A DNA stretch of 64,000 nt from JAEUMD01 sp050246945 (GCA_050246945.1 JBFWVC010000009.1:124001-188000); one strand, 5' to 3'; positions 16,941 through 26,547 are shown, numbered from the stretch's first letter. The notes: a model not told the origin generated them from the sequence alone. Program-made: numbers and translations.

Positions 16941-19649
16941 TTGACGCCTGGACCTTCAGCAGGCTTCACACAATCCGTATCACGTCCTGCGCGCGGGCGA
17001 AGCATCCCTGTGGGCTTTGCGCCAGCACGCTCATCTGCTCAGGTCCATGCACGTCTTGTGCTGGCGGTCATGTGTCTCCTTGGCGCCGCAATCATCCAAT
17101 TCCCAACGACATCGCCGGCCAAGGCCCGCCCGGCTGCCGCCGCACGGCGCGTTGAGGAAATTCCACTTCCAGACCGCGCGCCTCGCATTCGCCCCCAATC
17201 GGCCCAGGTCGAGACCGAGACACCCGAGCCAGCGAGAAATTCGACAAATCCGGCGCCATCGTCCGCCGACGAGACGCCGCGGTCGATGGCAGGCCCGGCA
17301 GCCTCCGGTGTCCCGCTTCCACCTCGTCCCACAAATCCTTTGGCCGAGCGCGTCCACACTGTTTTGGAAAAGCACTGTGCCCGTTGCCACCAATCGGGAG
17401 CGTTGCAGGGCCGGCTGTCTTCCGATGGTGGCATCGCCAACATTCTGACGCTGGACGCGATCGCGAGAAATTCGGCGCTCGTCCGCCCTGGTGAACCAGA
17501 CAATTCCCCTCTCTACCAGCAGATGATTGCGCGGCAGATGCCGTCCGACATTCTCCGCGGCGGCGCACCCGGCGACGCACCCGATGCCATCGAAATTCGC
17601 GCCGTTCGCGACTGGATCAAAGCTCTCAACGGCCTGCTCACCGACGGATGCACCAGACACGCACCGCTCACCCGCCACTCCCTGTTGACGACGGTTTCCC
17701 AGTGGCTCGCGGCAATCGGCCCGGAACGGGCCGCCGACACTCGCTTCATCTCGCTGGCGCATATCTATGACACCTGTGCGGACGACGCCGAGCTCGCCGC
17801 CTATCGCCAGGGCGTCGTCTCTGTCCTGAACAGCCTCTCATGGTCGCCGAAGCCCGCCACCATCGAAACCGTCGGCGACACGCTGGCAATACTCGCGGTC
17901 CGTTTGAGCGATCTGGGCTGGACGCGGGAGCACTGGGAGGAACTGATCGGCCAACTCGCGCCGGCAGCCCGTCTTGACATGCCGGTCGCAATCACCCAGC
18001 TGGCAGGCACCGCTGTGCCACTGGTGGCAGGTGACTGGCTGGCGCATGAAGTTTCGCGGCCAGAACTCTATAGTCGACTTCTCGGCCTGCCTTCGACACT
18101 CGACGATCTGGCTCGCATCCTCGGCATCGAACTCGGCGACGGGCGCGAAGACCGCACTGTCCGCCGCGGTATCGCTCTGGATAGCAAGGTCACTGGCGGT
18201 CCGCGCATCATCGAGCGCTACGCCACGCCGCGTGGCCCGTTGTGGATGACCCACGACTATAGCGCAGCCACTGACGCCTCCATTCTCGATTTCCCCCTCC
18301 TGCCTTGGGCTTCTGCCGGCGGCAACGACCCGAGCCACAAATTACCCAAGCCATTGCGCTCGCGTGCGCTGTTCTTGTTGCCCAATGGCAGTCCAGCTTT
18401 CATGTTGTTCGATGATGAGGGCAATGCCAGCCTGAGCCAGCCATTGCCCATCGCGCCAGCCGCCGACGAAGGTCCCGGAGAGGAACCCGGACGGCAAGGT
18501 GATGCGAATCCCGGCGCCGAGCCGCCCGAACCTCCCGCACACGCCGAAAAGGCCACAGATTCAGGTGCCGCCGGCAACACCGCGAACCCTCCCACCCCGA
18601 CCCGTCACATGAGCAATGGACTGTCTTGCTTTGAATGCCACGCCACAGGGCCGCTGGCATTTGAGGACCATCTTGCCGAGCATCTCGCAAGCGATTCCTA
18701 TCGCGGCAACACTGTCGAGCGCGACATCGCTCGGCGTATTGTCGTCAGCAAACCAGGGCTCGAAAGCGCCCTCGCCGACGATCGCTACGCCGTGCGCCGC
18801 GCCATGGGTGTCGACGCGATGTCTCAAATCGATGGGCACGATGTCATCACGGGCCTTGCCGCCCGTTATGTCCGAGAGCTGGATCTGGCAACGGCCGCCG
18901 CAGAACTCCTCGTACCGACGGCGCAACTCCGGACGGCCCTTTCCAACCTGTCCCGCTCCGCCACCCCGGTTGCAGCTCTTGCTACCCGGCTGATACTCGG
19001 CCGGTTGACGCGCGCCGAATTTGAAAGGCTGCGACCCGCGCTTCCCGCCAACCAGATTACATCGCCAGAACTCGAAGCGCCATCGAACTCGCCGCCCGCG
19101 TCGTCATCCCTAGACACCGCTGCATTGCCTTTGCCATCACCGGCACCCGGTACGCTCCTCCTCTGGCCTGACAAGGTTTCCTACAACCGCGACGATCGCA
19201 TCGTGCTCAGCGTAAGTGCGGGCCAGCCGTGCCACCTGACCCTCATCAACATTGACAAGGCCGGCCGCGCGACCGTTCTGTTTCCCAACGAGTTCTCTCG
19301 CGACAATCTGCTCAAGGCGAATGAAGTGAAGCGTCTGCCCGCGGCCGATGCACTGTATTTCTTCGGATTGCAGCAGTCCGGAACGGAAAGCTTTGTCGCC
19401 ATCTGCGAGGTCGGAGAACCGGTGCCGGCAGGAATTCGGCCTGACTTCATGCGTATGAATTTCACCGAGCTCGGCGACTGGGAAGCGTTTCTGGACGCAT
19501 CCGTGAATGCCGCCCGCGAGCCCCGCGTGCCTCTCGACAACGGCGATGATCTCGATCGCAGGCGCGCCAGAAAGAAGGCCCCGCGCCCGGCGCCCGCTAC
19601 GTCCCCTGCACAATTCCGGGCTGCCGTAACCGTCACCATCGCTCCGTAA
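16941..19649 (+). CDS. Exported two-haem cytochrome c fused to a C-terminal DUF4384 domain
   Basis: About 902 aa. The TTG at 16941 has GGAGA eight bases upstream. A hydrophobic segment (about 38-57) followed by S-P-A-K-A suggests a signal peptide with a long N-region. After a Pro-rich stretch comes a planctomycete-type cytochrome c block, VLEKHCARCHQSGALQGRLS, with CxxCH near residue 146 and R-P-G-E-P-D-N-S-P-L-Y after it. A long helical middle region and a Pro/Ala linker precede a second CxxCH (CFECH, about 563). The last domain (about 735-830) reads LLLWPDKVSYNRDDRIVLSV, then C-H-L-T-L-I-N-I-D and V-L-F-P-N-E-F, which is DUF4384. The fusion of haem sites to DUF4384 is unusual; DUF4384 is more often attached to caspase-like domains, one of which is encoded 1.5 kb downstream. 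Confidence 0.8.
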   Translation: MTPGPSAGFTQSVSRPARGRSIPVGFAPARSSAQVHARLVLAVMCLLGAAIIQFPTTSPAKARPAAAARRVEEIPLPDRAPRIRPQSAQVETETPEPARNSTNPAPSSADETPRSMAGPAASGVPLPPRPTNPLAERVHTVLEKHCARCHQSGALQGRLSSDGGIANILTLDAIARNSALVRPGEPDNSPLYQQMIARQMPSDILRGGAPGDAPDAIEIRAVRDWIKALNGLLTDGCTRHAPLTRHSLLTTVSQWLAAIGPERAADTRFISLAHIYDTCADDAELAAYRQGVVSVLNSLSWSPKPATIETVGDTLAILAVRLSDLGWTREHWEELIGQLAPAARLDMPVAITQLAGTAVPLVAGDWLAHEVSRPELYSRLLGLPSTLDDLARILGIELGDGREDRTVRRGIALDSKVTGGPRIIERYATPRGPLWMTHDYSAATDASILDFPLLPWASAGGNDPSHKLPKPLRSRALFLLPNGSPAFMLFDDEGNASLSQPLPIAPAADEGPGEEPGRQGDANPGAEPPEPPAHAEKATDSGAAGNTANPPTPTRHMSNGLSCFECHATGPLAFEDHLAEHLASDSYRGNTVERDIARRIVVSKPGLESALADDRYAVRRAMGVDAMSQIDGHDVITGLAARYVRELDLATAAAELLVPTAQLRTALSNLSRSATPVAALATRLILGRLTRAEFERLRPALPANQITSPELEAPSNSPPASSSLDTAALPLPSPAPGTLLLWPDKVSYNRDDRIVLSVSAGQPCHLTLINIDKAGRATVLFPNEFSRDNLLKANEVKRLPAADALYFFGLQQSGTESFVAICEVGEPVPAGIRPDFMRMNFTELGDWEAFLDASVNAAREPRVPLDNGDDLDRRRARKKAPRPAPATSPAQFRAAVTVTIAP

Positions 19650-19871
19650 CGATCCATGCGCTGCGCCCGCAGCGATTTAGCCGTTCGTTGAGAGCGTTAA
19701 CCGCCGAAATAGACGTTCTCCGGGCCACAGAATTTTTTGCCGCAGGCCCCCCGCGCACTTTACACGTCGGGCGGATTGCCCCATATGTCGGCTTCGCAAT
19801 ACTGCGTGTCGGCGGTCTCTGCTGGTTAGAGCGCCATCTGGTCCAACTTCGACTGGTGGGGGTCCCATGCG

Positions 19872-21059
19872 ATGGAAAAATTCCCTTCTGCTGTAGCGCT
19901 TCTTGCCGCTCGCAAGCCCGATCGCCCGGTGCTTGGCGTGCGACCGCATGCGACGGCGCGTGCCGCCCGCTGGTTTCTGAACAGCTTTCCCGGCGACGTT
20001 GCCTATGCCTACAAGGCGAACAGCTCTGTCTTCCTGATCGGCGCGCTTTACGGCGCGGGCATTCGCCACTTCGATGTGGCCTCCCTGCCTGAGCTGGAGG
20101 ACGCCGCGACGATTCCCGGTGTCGAGCTGCATTTCATGCATCCCGTGAAGTCTCGCAGCGCTATCCGCCGCGCTTACGAACTCGGTGTGCGCTCCTTCTC
20201 ACTCGACAGTGAGGACGAGCTTGCCAAGATTGTCGAGGAGACGGTGGATTCGACGGGACCGGCGCGCGACCTCAAGCTGTTCGTACGCATCGCCGTTCGC
20301 CCAAAGAACTCGCGCGTCCCGCTGGAACGCAAATTCGGCATTCAAGGCGCCGCCGCCGCGCGCTTGCTGGTCAAAACGCGACAGGTCGCCTCCGAGCTGG
20401 GCGTAACCTTTCATGTCGGCTCCCAGACGCTGACGCCCGATGCCTATGTGAACGCACTCGACGAAGTCAACCAGCTGATCGTCAAGGCCGGCGTCGTTGT
20501 CGACCGCCTGGACGTGGGCGGCGGCTTCCCCTCCTGCTACGCAGATTCGAAGCCTGCTCCGCTGTCCTCGTTCATGGACGCGATCAATGCCGGAATTGAA
20601 AAGATGGCGGTACGCGAGGACGTCCGGCTAATGTGCGAGCCCGGTCGAGCCCTCGTTGCCGAAGCCGAAAGCCTGATCGTCCGCGTCGACGCCCGGCGCG
20701 GCAACGATCTCTACATCAATGACGGCGCATACGGCACGCTGTTCGACGCCGCGCACCTCGGCTTCGTCTTCCCCTCGCGCCTCGTGAGCCGCCCCGAAGT
20801 ACCGGGCGAGACTCTGTGGCCATTCGAGATGTGGGGACCCACCTGTGATTCAATCGACCAGATGAAGGGCCCCTTCATGCTGCCCGCTTCGGTCAAAGAA
20901 GGCGACTACATCGAGATCGGCAACGTCGGCGCATACGGCCGCGCCATCGCCGGATCCTTCAACGGATACGGCATCTATGACGAGGTCATCCTCGAGGACG
21001 AGCCTATGCTGACGATGTATGATAGCGATGCTGCCGATGCGCGCGAGGCGCGCGGCTGA
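19872..21059 (+). CDS. Ornithine/lysine decarboxylase-type PLP enzyme (fold type III)
   Basis: 395-aa eukaryotic-type ODC/alanine racemase-fold decarboxylase that makes putrescine or cadaverine. The PLP lysine lies in V-A-Y-A-Y-K-A-N-S (Lys48). Other blocks are FHVGSQT, LDVGGGFPSCY, M-C-E-P-G-R-A-L-V-A-E (phosphate-binding) and WGPTCDS with the catalytic Cys (about 325) supplied across the dimer interface. The Y-I-N-D-G-A-Y-G-T-L block is also typical. The ATG follows GGTGGGGGTC. Substrate preference (ornithine, lysine or both) cannot be read from the sequence. Gap 19650-19871 is non-coding. Confidence 0.88.
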   Translation: MEKFPSAVALLAARKPDRPVLGVRPHATARAARWFLNSFPGDVAYAYKANSSVFLIGALYGAGIRHFDVASLPELEDAATIPGVELHFMHPVKSRSAIRRAYELGVRSFSLDSEDELAKIVEETVDSTGPARDLKLFVRIAVRPKNSRVPLERKFGIQGAAAARLLVKTRQVASELGVTFHVGSQTLTPDAYVNALDEVNQLIVKAGVVVDRLDVGGGFPSCYADSKPAPLSSFMDAINAGIEKMAVREDVRLMCEPGRALVAEAESLIVRVDARRGNDLYINDGAYGTLFDAAHLGFVFPSRLVSRPEVPGETLWPFEMWGPTCDSIDQMKGPFMLPASVKEGDYIEIGNVGAYGRAIAGSFNGYGIYDEVILEDEPMLTMYDSDAADAREARG

Positions 21060-21061
21060 TC

Positions 21062-21165
21062 ACACTTCAGCTGAACGTGCTCTAAACCAATGAGATCGAA
21101 CATGCCACGACAGCAATTCGTGGTTCTCGTGATTCGATCCAGACCTGACCTGCACTGGAGCGGCA
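21062..21165. repeat. Degenerate intergenic repeat S (copy)
   Basis: Diverged copy of an intergenic repeat seen best at 43780-43906 and 53556-53675. Shared pieces are GAGATCGA, CATGCCACGACAGC (compare CAGGCCACAACGGC), GTGATTCGATC and GACCTGACCTGCACT. It lies between the decarboxylase and caspase-like genes. Confidence 0.45.
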
Positions 21166-21184
21166 GGCCAGAATGCCGGAACTC

Positions 21185-23011
21185 TCAGTTGCCTGACGCA
21201 ACTTTCTGCAGTGCTCGTCGGGTGGAAAGGTTGAAAATTCCGTGCACGGCGCCGCGGTAAAGGCCCCGCCGTGCCAATGCCCGCTGAATGGCCCGCCGCG
21301 TCGCATAGCTCCACGCTTCGGGACGTTCCAGCAGGTCATGAGCCGCATCCTTGTGACCTCCTGCAAGTGCAGCAAGCAGATGCTCGGCGGCCTGATCCGC
21401 ATTGCGCGCGACACCCCGTCCCTCGTCATAGAAATAGGCAAGCTCCCGCTGCGCGCCGACATGCCCTCGTTCCGCCGCCGTCTGCAACAGGCGCACGGCT
21501 TCGGCCAGGTTCGCCGATCCACCTTCGCCCCTCACCAGCATCAAGGCCAGATTGAACATGGCCCGCGCATCGCCGCGATCCACCGCCAGCTGATACCAGC
21601 GTCGAGCCGCTCGTGCGTCGCGCGCCACGCCCTTTCCCTGGCTGTAGAGGAAGCCGAGGCTCGTCAGGCCGGTCGCGTCACCGGCATCCGCAGCCAAGCG
21701 GTAAAGCCGTAGTGCCTCGGCAAGGTCCTTGTCGACCCCGCTGCCGAACTCGTGGAGCACGCCCAGCGCCGACATTGCCGACGCATATCCCTGATCCGCA
21801 GCGGACTTGTACCAGCGTCCCGCAGTCGCTGTGTCCTTGCCCACCCCGCGACCTTGTTCATAGAGGCGTCCCAGTCGGAACATCGCCGCCGGCAGCCCCG
21901 TCTCTGCAGCTTTCCTGTAGAGCTTGGCGGCTTCGGCAAACCCCGCACCGTCAGTGGCACGGCTCTCGGCCTTGAGCCCTTCCTCGTAGGCATTGACCTG
22001 ATCGGAACGCGTCGCTGTCCTGAGTGTTGAACCGGTGACGACTGAGGCCCATGGCGTCGCCGGACGGGACAGTCGCTCCAGCCGGATCTGAGCAAGCTCG
22101 GCAAACACGCCATCCGGAAAGGTGGCGATGTGCTTCTCGAGCAGCCCGCGGTCCTCCGTCGACTTGATCTTCTCCCAGGCGCGCAGTTCTGCCAGATGGC
22201 GCGCATCGACGCCGGCGACCGGGAACTCGCGCCCTTCGGGCAGTGCCGTCTTCGGCTTGAAGAAGAACTCGCCCGTCAGTGACGAATGCTCCCATGGGAC
22301 TTGCTTGTTGTTTGTAAGTTCCAACACACGCCGGCGCGTGCGCCGGAACGTTTCCTCCAGCGGAATTCCTTCTTCCAGAATGTTGGCTGCCAGCGCCCCC
22401 GAGTAGGGACTGTTGGCGCCGTCGCCATCGAGCGCCACCTCGCCCGGTCCCGTCGCGTACGCGATCAGCGTGCCGGCCGGCGATTGCACAGGCGCGAGGC
22501 CGCGCAGCATGGATCGAGTGCGCGACGAATAGGGATTGTCGCGACATGCATCGAGGATGGCGATGTTGAGGCGGCTTTCCGCGCGCTCCATGGTCTTCAG
22601 GAGTTCCGTGAGGCTTATGCCTTGCAGCGGCACCTCCCCTGCCTCAGTTATGTCGGCACCGACGGGGATCAAATAGTTCTGCCCGTCCACCTGCACGCCG
22701 TGCCCGGCGTAATAAAACACTCCGATACTGTCGGCGCCCCGCAACTCGCGCCCGAAACCCAGGATGGCCGATCGCATTGCGCCCTGATCAGCGTCTATCA
22801 GCGTTCGAACGGTGAAACCCACAGCCGTCAGGCTGCGGGCAATCGCTACCGCGTCGTTCTGCGGATTTGAGAGGGGCGCCTTCGCATATCCCGAATTCCC
22901 GATGACAAGGGCGATGCGCGATTCCGCCTTTGCCAATCCGGAAGACCAAAGCGCCACCAGGGCCACGAAAGCCGCGAACAAGGCCCCGAACCGTAGCCCG
23001 GCAAACCTCAA
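21185..23011 (-). CDS. Caspase-like (peptidase C14) protein with Sel1 repeats
   Basis: About 608 aa from TTG 23011. A signal peptide (LFAAFVALVALWSSGLAKA, cleavage about residue 28) leads an exported caspase-like domain beginning RIALVIGNSGY. The catalytic dyad is visible: His in F-Y-Y-A-G-H-G-V-Q (about 104) and Cys in I-L-D-A-C-R-D-N-P-Y (about 156). After a linker, five or more Sel1 repeats (about 360-565) follow, e.g. FRLGRLYEQGRGVGKD and LGVLHEFGSGVDKD. The C-terminus resembles a peptidoglycan-binding-like motif (IQRALARRGLYRGAVHGIF). The start is uncertain: no in-frame ATG lies near the signal peptide and the frame is open to 23242. Divergent from the ThDP enzyme. Confidence 0.85.
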   Translation of the reverse strand: MRFAGLRFGALFAAFVALVALWSSGLAKAESRIALVIGNSGYAKAPLSNPQNDAVAIARSLTAVGFTVRTLIDADQGAMRSAILGFGRELRGADSIGVFYYAGHGVQVDGQNYLIPVGADITEAGEVPLQGISLTELLKTMERAESRLNIAILDACRDNPYSSRTRSMLRGLAPVQSPAGTLIAYATGPGEVALDGDGANSPYSGALAANILEEGIPLEETFRRTRRRVLELTNNKQVPWEHSSLTGEFFFKPKTALPEGREFPVAGVDARHLAELRAWEKIKSTEDRGLLEKHIATFPDGVFAELAQIRLERLSRPATPWASVVTGSTLRTATRSDQVNAYEEGLKAESRATDGAGFAEAAKLYRKAAETGLPAAMFRLGRLYEQGRGVGKDTATAGRWYKSAADQGYASAMSALGVLHEFGSGVDKDLAEALRLYRLAADAGDATGLTSLGFLYSQGKGVARDARAARRWYQLAVDRGDARAMFNLALMLVRGEGGSANLAEAVRLLQTAAERGHVGAQRELAYFYDEGRGVARNADQAAEHLLAALAGGHKDAAHDLLERPEAWSYATRRAIQRALARRGLYRGAVHGIFNLSTRRALQKVASGN

Positions 23012-23404
23012 GACCGGCCCATGAAAGCCACGCAGCCTGAAAAACGCGAAGGCGCCGCCGCGAGAGCCAACGCCGCACCGCGCTTCAACACCCCATGTGG
23101 CGCCACAATTGCCCAACCGCCCCTCGTTCAACTCGCCCTGGTGAGCGCGATGCCGCCGACCGCACGAACCGTCTCGGAATCGCGCTTCCAGCAAGAATTT
23201 TCCCCACCCGACGCTCCGCTGCAGCGTCACCGCCCGAATCACAGCCAGGATAACCGCCCGCGTCCGCCGCCGCTAAGCCGCGCTCCCGCCTATCCACGAC
23301 TCCGGCGGGCAACCAATGTCATGAAAAAGCCTGTGCCCGGCGACACGCCAGTGCGAAACTCCCCCGGCTCCAGAAAGCCGGAGTCGGTAGCGAGTTGTAC
23401 ATTC
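23012..23404. promoter_or_regulatory. Divergent intergenic region, caspase-like gene / ThDP enzyme
   Basis: About 390 bp separating two divergent genes whose starts are both uncertain. Open frames extend into it from both sides but show no conserved residues. Promoters for both genes are expected here; I could not pick convincing boxes. Confidence 0.3.
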
Positions 23405-25120
23405 ATGCGAAGCGGTGGCCAGATCCTTGTCGAGCACCTGCGTCTCAACGGCACCCGACGCATTTTCACCGTTCCGGGCGAGAGCTTCATTGCCGCGCTC
23501 GACGCCCTGCACGACGCCGACGGCATTGATGTCGTTGTCTGTCGCCATGAGGGCGCCGCCACCATGATGGCAGAGGCGACGGCACGACTCTCAGGCCCCC
23601 GGCGCCCAGCCGCCGGTGTCGCCATGGTCTCCCGCGGACCCGGACTAGCCAACGCCATGAGCGGCCTCCACGTTGCCATGCAAGGTGCGACGCCGCTGCT
23701 GCTGCTCGTCGGCTTGCCTCAGCGGGCGTTCGAGGGTCGTAATGGTTTTCAAGAGGTCGCACTCACACACCTGGTCGGCAATTTCGCCAAGCACGCAGAG
23801 ACCGTTCGCGACACGCATCGCTTGCCGGAAGCCCTGTTGCGCGCGCTCAACATCGCTCACGCCGGCCGCCCCGGCCCCGTTGTCCTCGGCCTGCCCGAGG
23901 ATGTGCTTCTAGGCGGAGCCGACATTGGCGATCCGCCACCGCTGGTCCGCGCGGAACCTGCCCCCGCATATGACGACATGATCCGCCTTGCTGATGCGAT
24001 CGACGCCGCAGAATGGCCAGTTATCCTGGCAGGCGGGCGCTGGACGCCGGAGGAAAGCCGCCAGCTCCGGTCCTTCGCCGAACGGCTGGATCTGCCTGTC
24101 GTAGCCACATTCCGCAGTCAGGACGTGATCGACAACCGTTCAGTTTCCTACTGCGGGCATGCCGGCATCTCAGCGCCGCCCAAGCTCAGGTCGGCCCTCG
24201 CGTCCGCCGACCTCGTCGTCGCAATCGGAACGCACCTCGACGAGATCACGACGGGCGGCTACGACACGGTCGTCGTGCCCCAGCCACGACAGAAGCTCGT
24301 CCACATCCACCCCGACGCCGCCGCCATAGGGCGCAATCACGTCATCCATCACGCCATCGTTTCCACGACCGAGCGGTTTGCGCAGCGATTGGAGGATCTA
24401 TGCGCGTCCATCCGCCCTGGCATGCGGCAGCGCTGGAGCCGGTTGCGCAGCGACATGCGTGCGGCCTACGAGACATCGCGCAAGGTCCGCCCGTCTCCTG
24501 GAGCGCTGCGGCTGGAGGAGGTCATCTCCCACCTCGATGCAGCCCTTCCTGATGATGCGATCATCACTAATGGCGCAGGCAATTACGCCGCATTCCTCCA
24601 TCGCGTTTTTGCATACAAGCAGCCGCTGACGCAGCTGGCGCCGCTCTCGGGAACGATGGGTTACGGCCTCCCGGCCGCAATCGCCGCCAAACTCGCACAT
24701 CCCGACCGCGTCGTCGTGGCGCTGGCCGGAGACGGTTGCTTCCAGATGGTGTCTCAGGAGCTTGCCACCGCCGTTCAGTATGGAGCCGCAATTATTGTCA
24801 TCGTCGCCAACAACGCCGGTCTCGGCTCGATCCGCACCGCGCAGGAGCGGCTATTTCCTGGCCGCGTCACCGCAACGAGCCTCGTCAATCCCGATTTCGC
24901 AGCGCTCGCCAGGGCGCATGGCGCCGAAGGTTGCCGCGTTGCCCAATTCGATGCGTTCCCCGACAGCCTCGAGCGGGCCCACAGGTCCGACGGTCCCTTC
25001 CTGATAGAGCTGACACTTGATCGCGCGGCTCTCGCTCCGGACCTTTCCCTCGACGACTTGCGCTCTCGCATTTCCGGCACACTTAACAAAACAGAAATAA
25101 AAGCCCCTAATAATTCGTAA
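23405..25120 (+). CDS. Thiamine diphosphate-dependent enzyme, acetolactate synthase-like
   Basis: About 571 aa with the three-domain layout of the ThDP-dependent AHAS/benzoylformate decarboxylase superfamily. The N-terminal PYR domain reads MRSGGQILVEHLRLNGTRRI, then F-T-V-P-G-E-S-F with the activating Glu, and VVCRHEGAATMMAEA. The central domain has PVILAGGRWTPEE. The PP domain has GTMGYGLPAAIAAKLAHP, G-D-G-C-F-Q-M and ANNAGLGSIR (the metal-binding GDG-N-N motif). The substrate cannot be told; a biosynthetic AHAS is unlikely because no small subunit gene is adjacent. The start was set at the conserved MRSGGQ; ATG 23321 and 23021 are in-frame alternatives, none with a strong Shine-Dalgarno. 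Confidence 0.85.
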   Translation: MRSGGQILVEHLRLNGTRRIFTVPGESFIAALDALHDADGIDVVVCRHEGAATMMAEATARLSGPRRPAAGVAMVSRGPGLANAMSGLHVAMQGATPLLLLVGLPQRAFEGRNGFQEVALTHLVGNFAKHAETVRDTHRLPEALLRALNIAHAGRPGPVVLGLPEDVLLGGADIGDPPPLVRAEPAPAYDDMIRLADAIDAAEWPVILAGGRWTPEESRQLRSFAERLDLPVVATFRSQDVIDNRSVSYCGHAGISAPPKLRSALASADLVVAIGTHLDEITTGGYDTVVVPQPRQKLVHIHPDAAAIGRNHVIHHAIVSTTERFAQRLEDLCASIRPGMRQRWSRLRSDMRAAYETSRKVRPSPGALRLEEVISHLDAALPDDAIITNGAGNYAAFLHRVFAYKQPLTQLAPLSGTMGYGLPAAIAAKLAHPDRVVVALAGDGCFQMVSQELATAVQYGAAIIVIVANNAGLGSIRTAQERLFPGRVTATSLVNPDFAALARAHGAEGCRVAQFDAFPDSLERAHRSDGPFLIELTLDRAALAPDLSLDDLRSRISGTLNKTEIKAPNNS

Positions 25121-25232
25121 AGTTCACGTTTTGCCCATTAGTCAAACAACGGTAGAGACGTGGACTGGCAGACATTTTTGGGCTAAATAAAATCTTACAC
25201 ACGGCAATTGGAGAAATTGACCGGGATTGCAA

Positions 25233-25421
25233 ATGAACCTGACCGAAGAGGATTGCCGAGCGAAAGAGAACAGCTGGAGCAAAGCCGGAGTTTTCATTTG
25301 CTTCACCCTGTCTGCGGCGCTCCTTCTGAATTCTCTTGTGCATCCCAAAACGCTGACCACTGGATCCCAGAAGCCATCATTACAGTCCGACACCGTCCCC
25401 GCTGACCCTCACGACCGCTGA
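25233..25421 (+). CDS. Possible small single-pass membrane protein (62 aa)
   Basis: ATG 25233 with GGGA eight bases upstream. The protein has a charged N-terminus (MNLTEEDCRAKENSW), one hydrophobic segment (about 18-35, AGVFICFTLSAALLLNSLV) and a polar tail. It is locally AT-richer than its neighbours. No family recognised. Weak candidate supported only by the Shine-Dalgarno and the TM pattern. Confidence 0.35.
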   Translation: MNLTEEDCRAKENSWSKAGVFICFTLSAALLLNSLVHPKTLTTGSQKPSLQSDTVPADPHDR

Positions 25422-25447
25422 CCCAAGACCGCTGACCCAAGACCCAA
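25413..25447. repeat. Short tandem repeat, 14-bp unit
   Basis: GACCGCTGACCCAA is repeated twice in perfect tandem (25413-25440), followed by a half unit GACCCAA. It overlaps the end of the possible small ORF. Confidence 0.8.
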
Positions 25448-25467
25448 AATGCTGCTGCACCGAATTC

Positions 25468-25495
25468 GAGCGAACCCCGCCCCCGGGGTTCGCTC
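25468..25495. terminator. Strong hairpin, probable bidirectional terminator
   Basis: Perfect 12-bp stem GAGCGAACCCCG / CGGGGTTCGCTC with a CCCC loop, extended by imperfect GAATT/AATTC pairing. It lies between the ThDP enzyme or small ORF (plus) and the DapA-family gene (minus), which converge here. The T-tract is weak on both sides. Confidence 0.6.
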
Positions 25496-25543
25496 AATTC
25501 ATTTTCAGCAACACGCTTTCGGTTCCAATCAAGCGGCTCCAAT

Positions 25544-26470
25544 TCAGGCGGGGCCGGCAATATCCAGCGTAAATTCCAGATCCCGCTTCAGGTCTCCGAC
25601 GAATCGCACCTGCTCGGATGGATCCATCGCCAGCAGCGGCGGGCGGACGATGAGCCATTGCGGATCGTTCCGGTAATGCGCAATCAATGCCTTGAGACCC
25701 GGAATTGTCGGTGACTTCAGCACGGCAGCGCGAACCGCCGAGACGCGCTCGTGCATCTTCTGCGCATCACCGCTCTCGGCGCCATCGTAGAGCGCACGGA
25801 TGGCGCCCGCCTGAACGTTGGCCGTTGCCGAGATGCACCCTGCTGCTCCGTGCTTCAATCCCTCGAGCAGAAACGACTCGGAAGCCGGAAAGTACGCCAG
25901 ATCGGGAAACGCCTCCATAAGCGCCAGCGTATTTCCCATATTGCCCGAGGAGTCCTTCAGGCCTGCGATCTCGCCGGGAAACTCGCTCACCAGCCGGTCA
26001 ATGAGCTCGGCTGTGATGGGAACCCCCGTCATCTGCGGTATATGATAAAGATAAAGCCGCAGCCGGTGATCTCCTACCTCTTCGATCAGTTCAGCGTAAT
26101 ACCGGAACAACCCCTCCGTGGTGAAGTCCTTGAAGAAGTAGGGCGGCAGCACGAGAACCCCGCCGCATCCCATATCCACCGCATGCTGTGTCAGCACGAT
26201 CGTGTCGGCGAGCGACGGCGTTCCCGTTCCCGGCATAAGCCGAGCCGGATCGACACGCGCATCGATCAGATCCTCCAGCAGTTCCATGCGCTCGTCGAGA
26301 CCGAGCGACGGCGCCTCGCTCGTTGTGCCGAATGGCGCCAGAGCCGTGCAGCCTTCATCGAGCAGCCATTCGCAATGCTCGATAAAGCGGTCGGAATCGG
26401 GTCCGCCATCCTCTGCGAAGGGTGTCAGAACGGGGGCAATCACGCCCGACAGTTGTGTGGTTTCCTGCAT
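25544..26470 (-). CDS. Dihydrodipicolinate synthase/N-acetylneuraminate lyase family protein
   Basis: 308-aa class I aldolase-type TIM barrel. The Schiff-base lysine lies in I-A-G-L-K-D-S-S-G-N (Lys172) and the catalytic Tyr in L-Y-L-Y-H-I-P-Q (Tyr142). The pyruvate-carboxylate loop is GTTSEAPSL (49-57), where true DapA has GTTGE. This Gly-to-Ser change and the context (AEC transporter, threonine ammonia-lyase nearby, no lysine genes) suggest a catabolic or specialised lyase rather than the lysine-pathway enzyme. The substrate is not deducible. Confidence 0.88.
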   Translation of the reverse strand: MQETTQLSGVIAPVLTPFAEDGGPDSDRFIEHCEWLLDEGCTALAPFGTTSEAPSLGLDERMELLEDLIDARVDPARLMPGTGTPSLADTIVLTQHAVDMGCGGVLVLPPYFFKDFTTEGLFRYYAELIEEVGDHRLRLYLYHIPQMTGVPITAELIDRLVSEFPGEIAGLKDSSGNMGNTLALMEAFPDLAYFPASESFLLEGLKHGAAGCISATANVQAGAIRALYDGAESGDAQKMHERVSAVRAAVLKSPTIPGLKALIAHYRNDPQWLIVRPPLLAMDPSEQVRFVGDLKRDLEFTLDIAGPA

Positions 26471-26547
26471 CGATGCTCTCTGACGCCGCGGCGTCTTCGT
26501 ATGGATACCGTTGATCGCCGCGGCGCTGCCCCGGCGCGGCGGACCCT

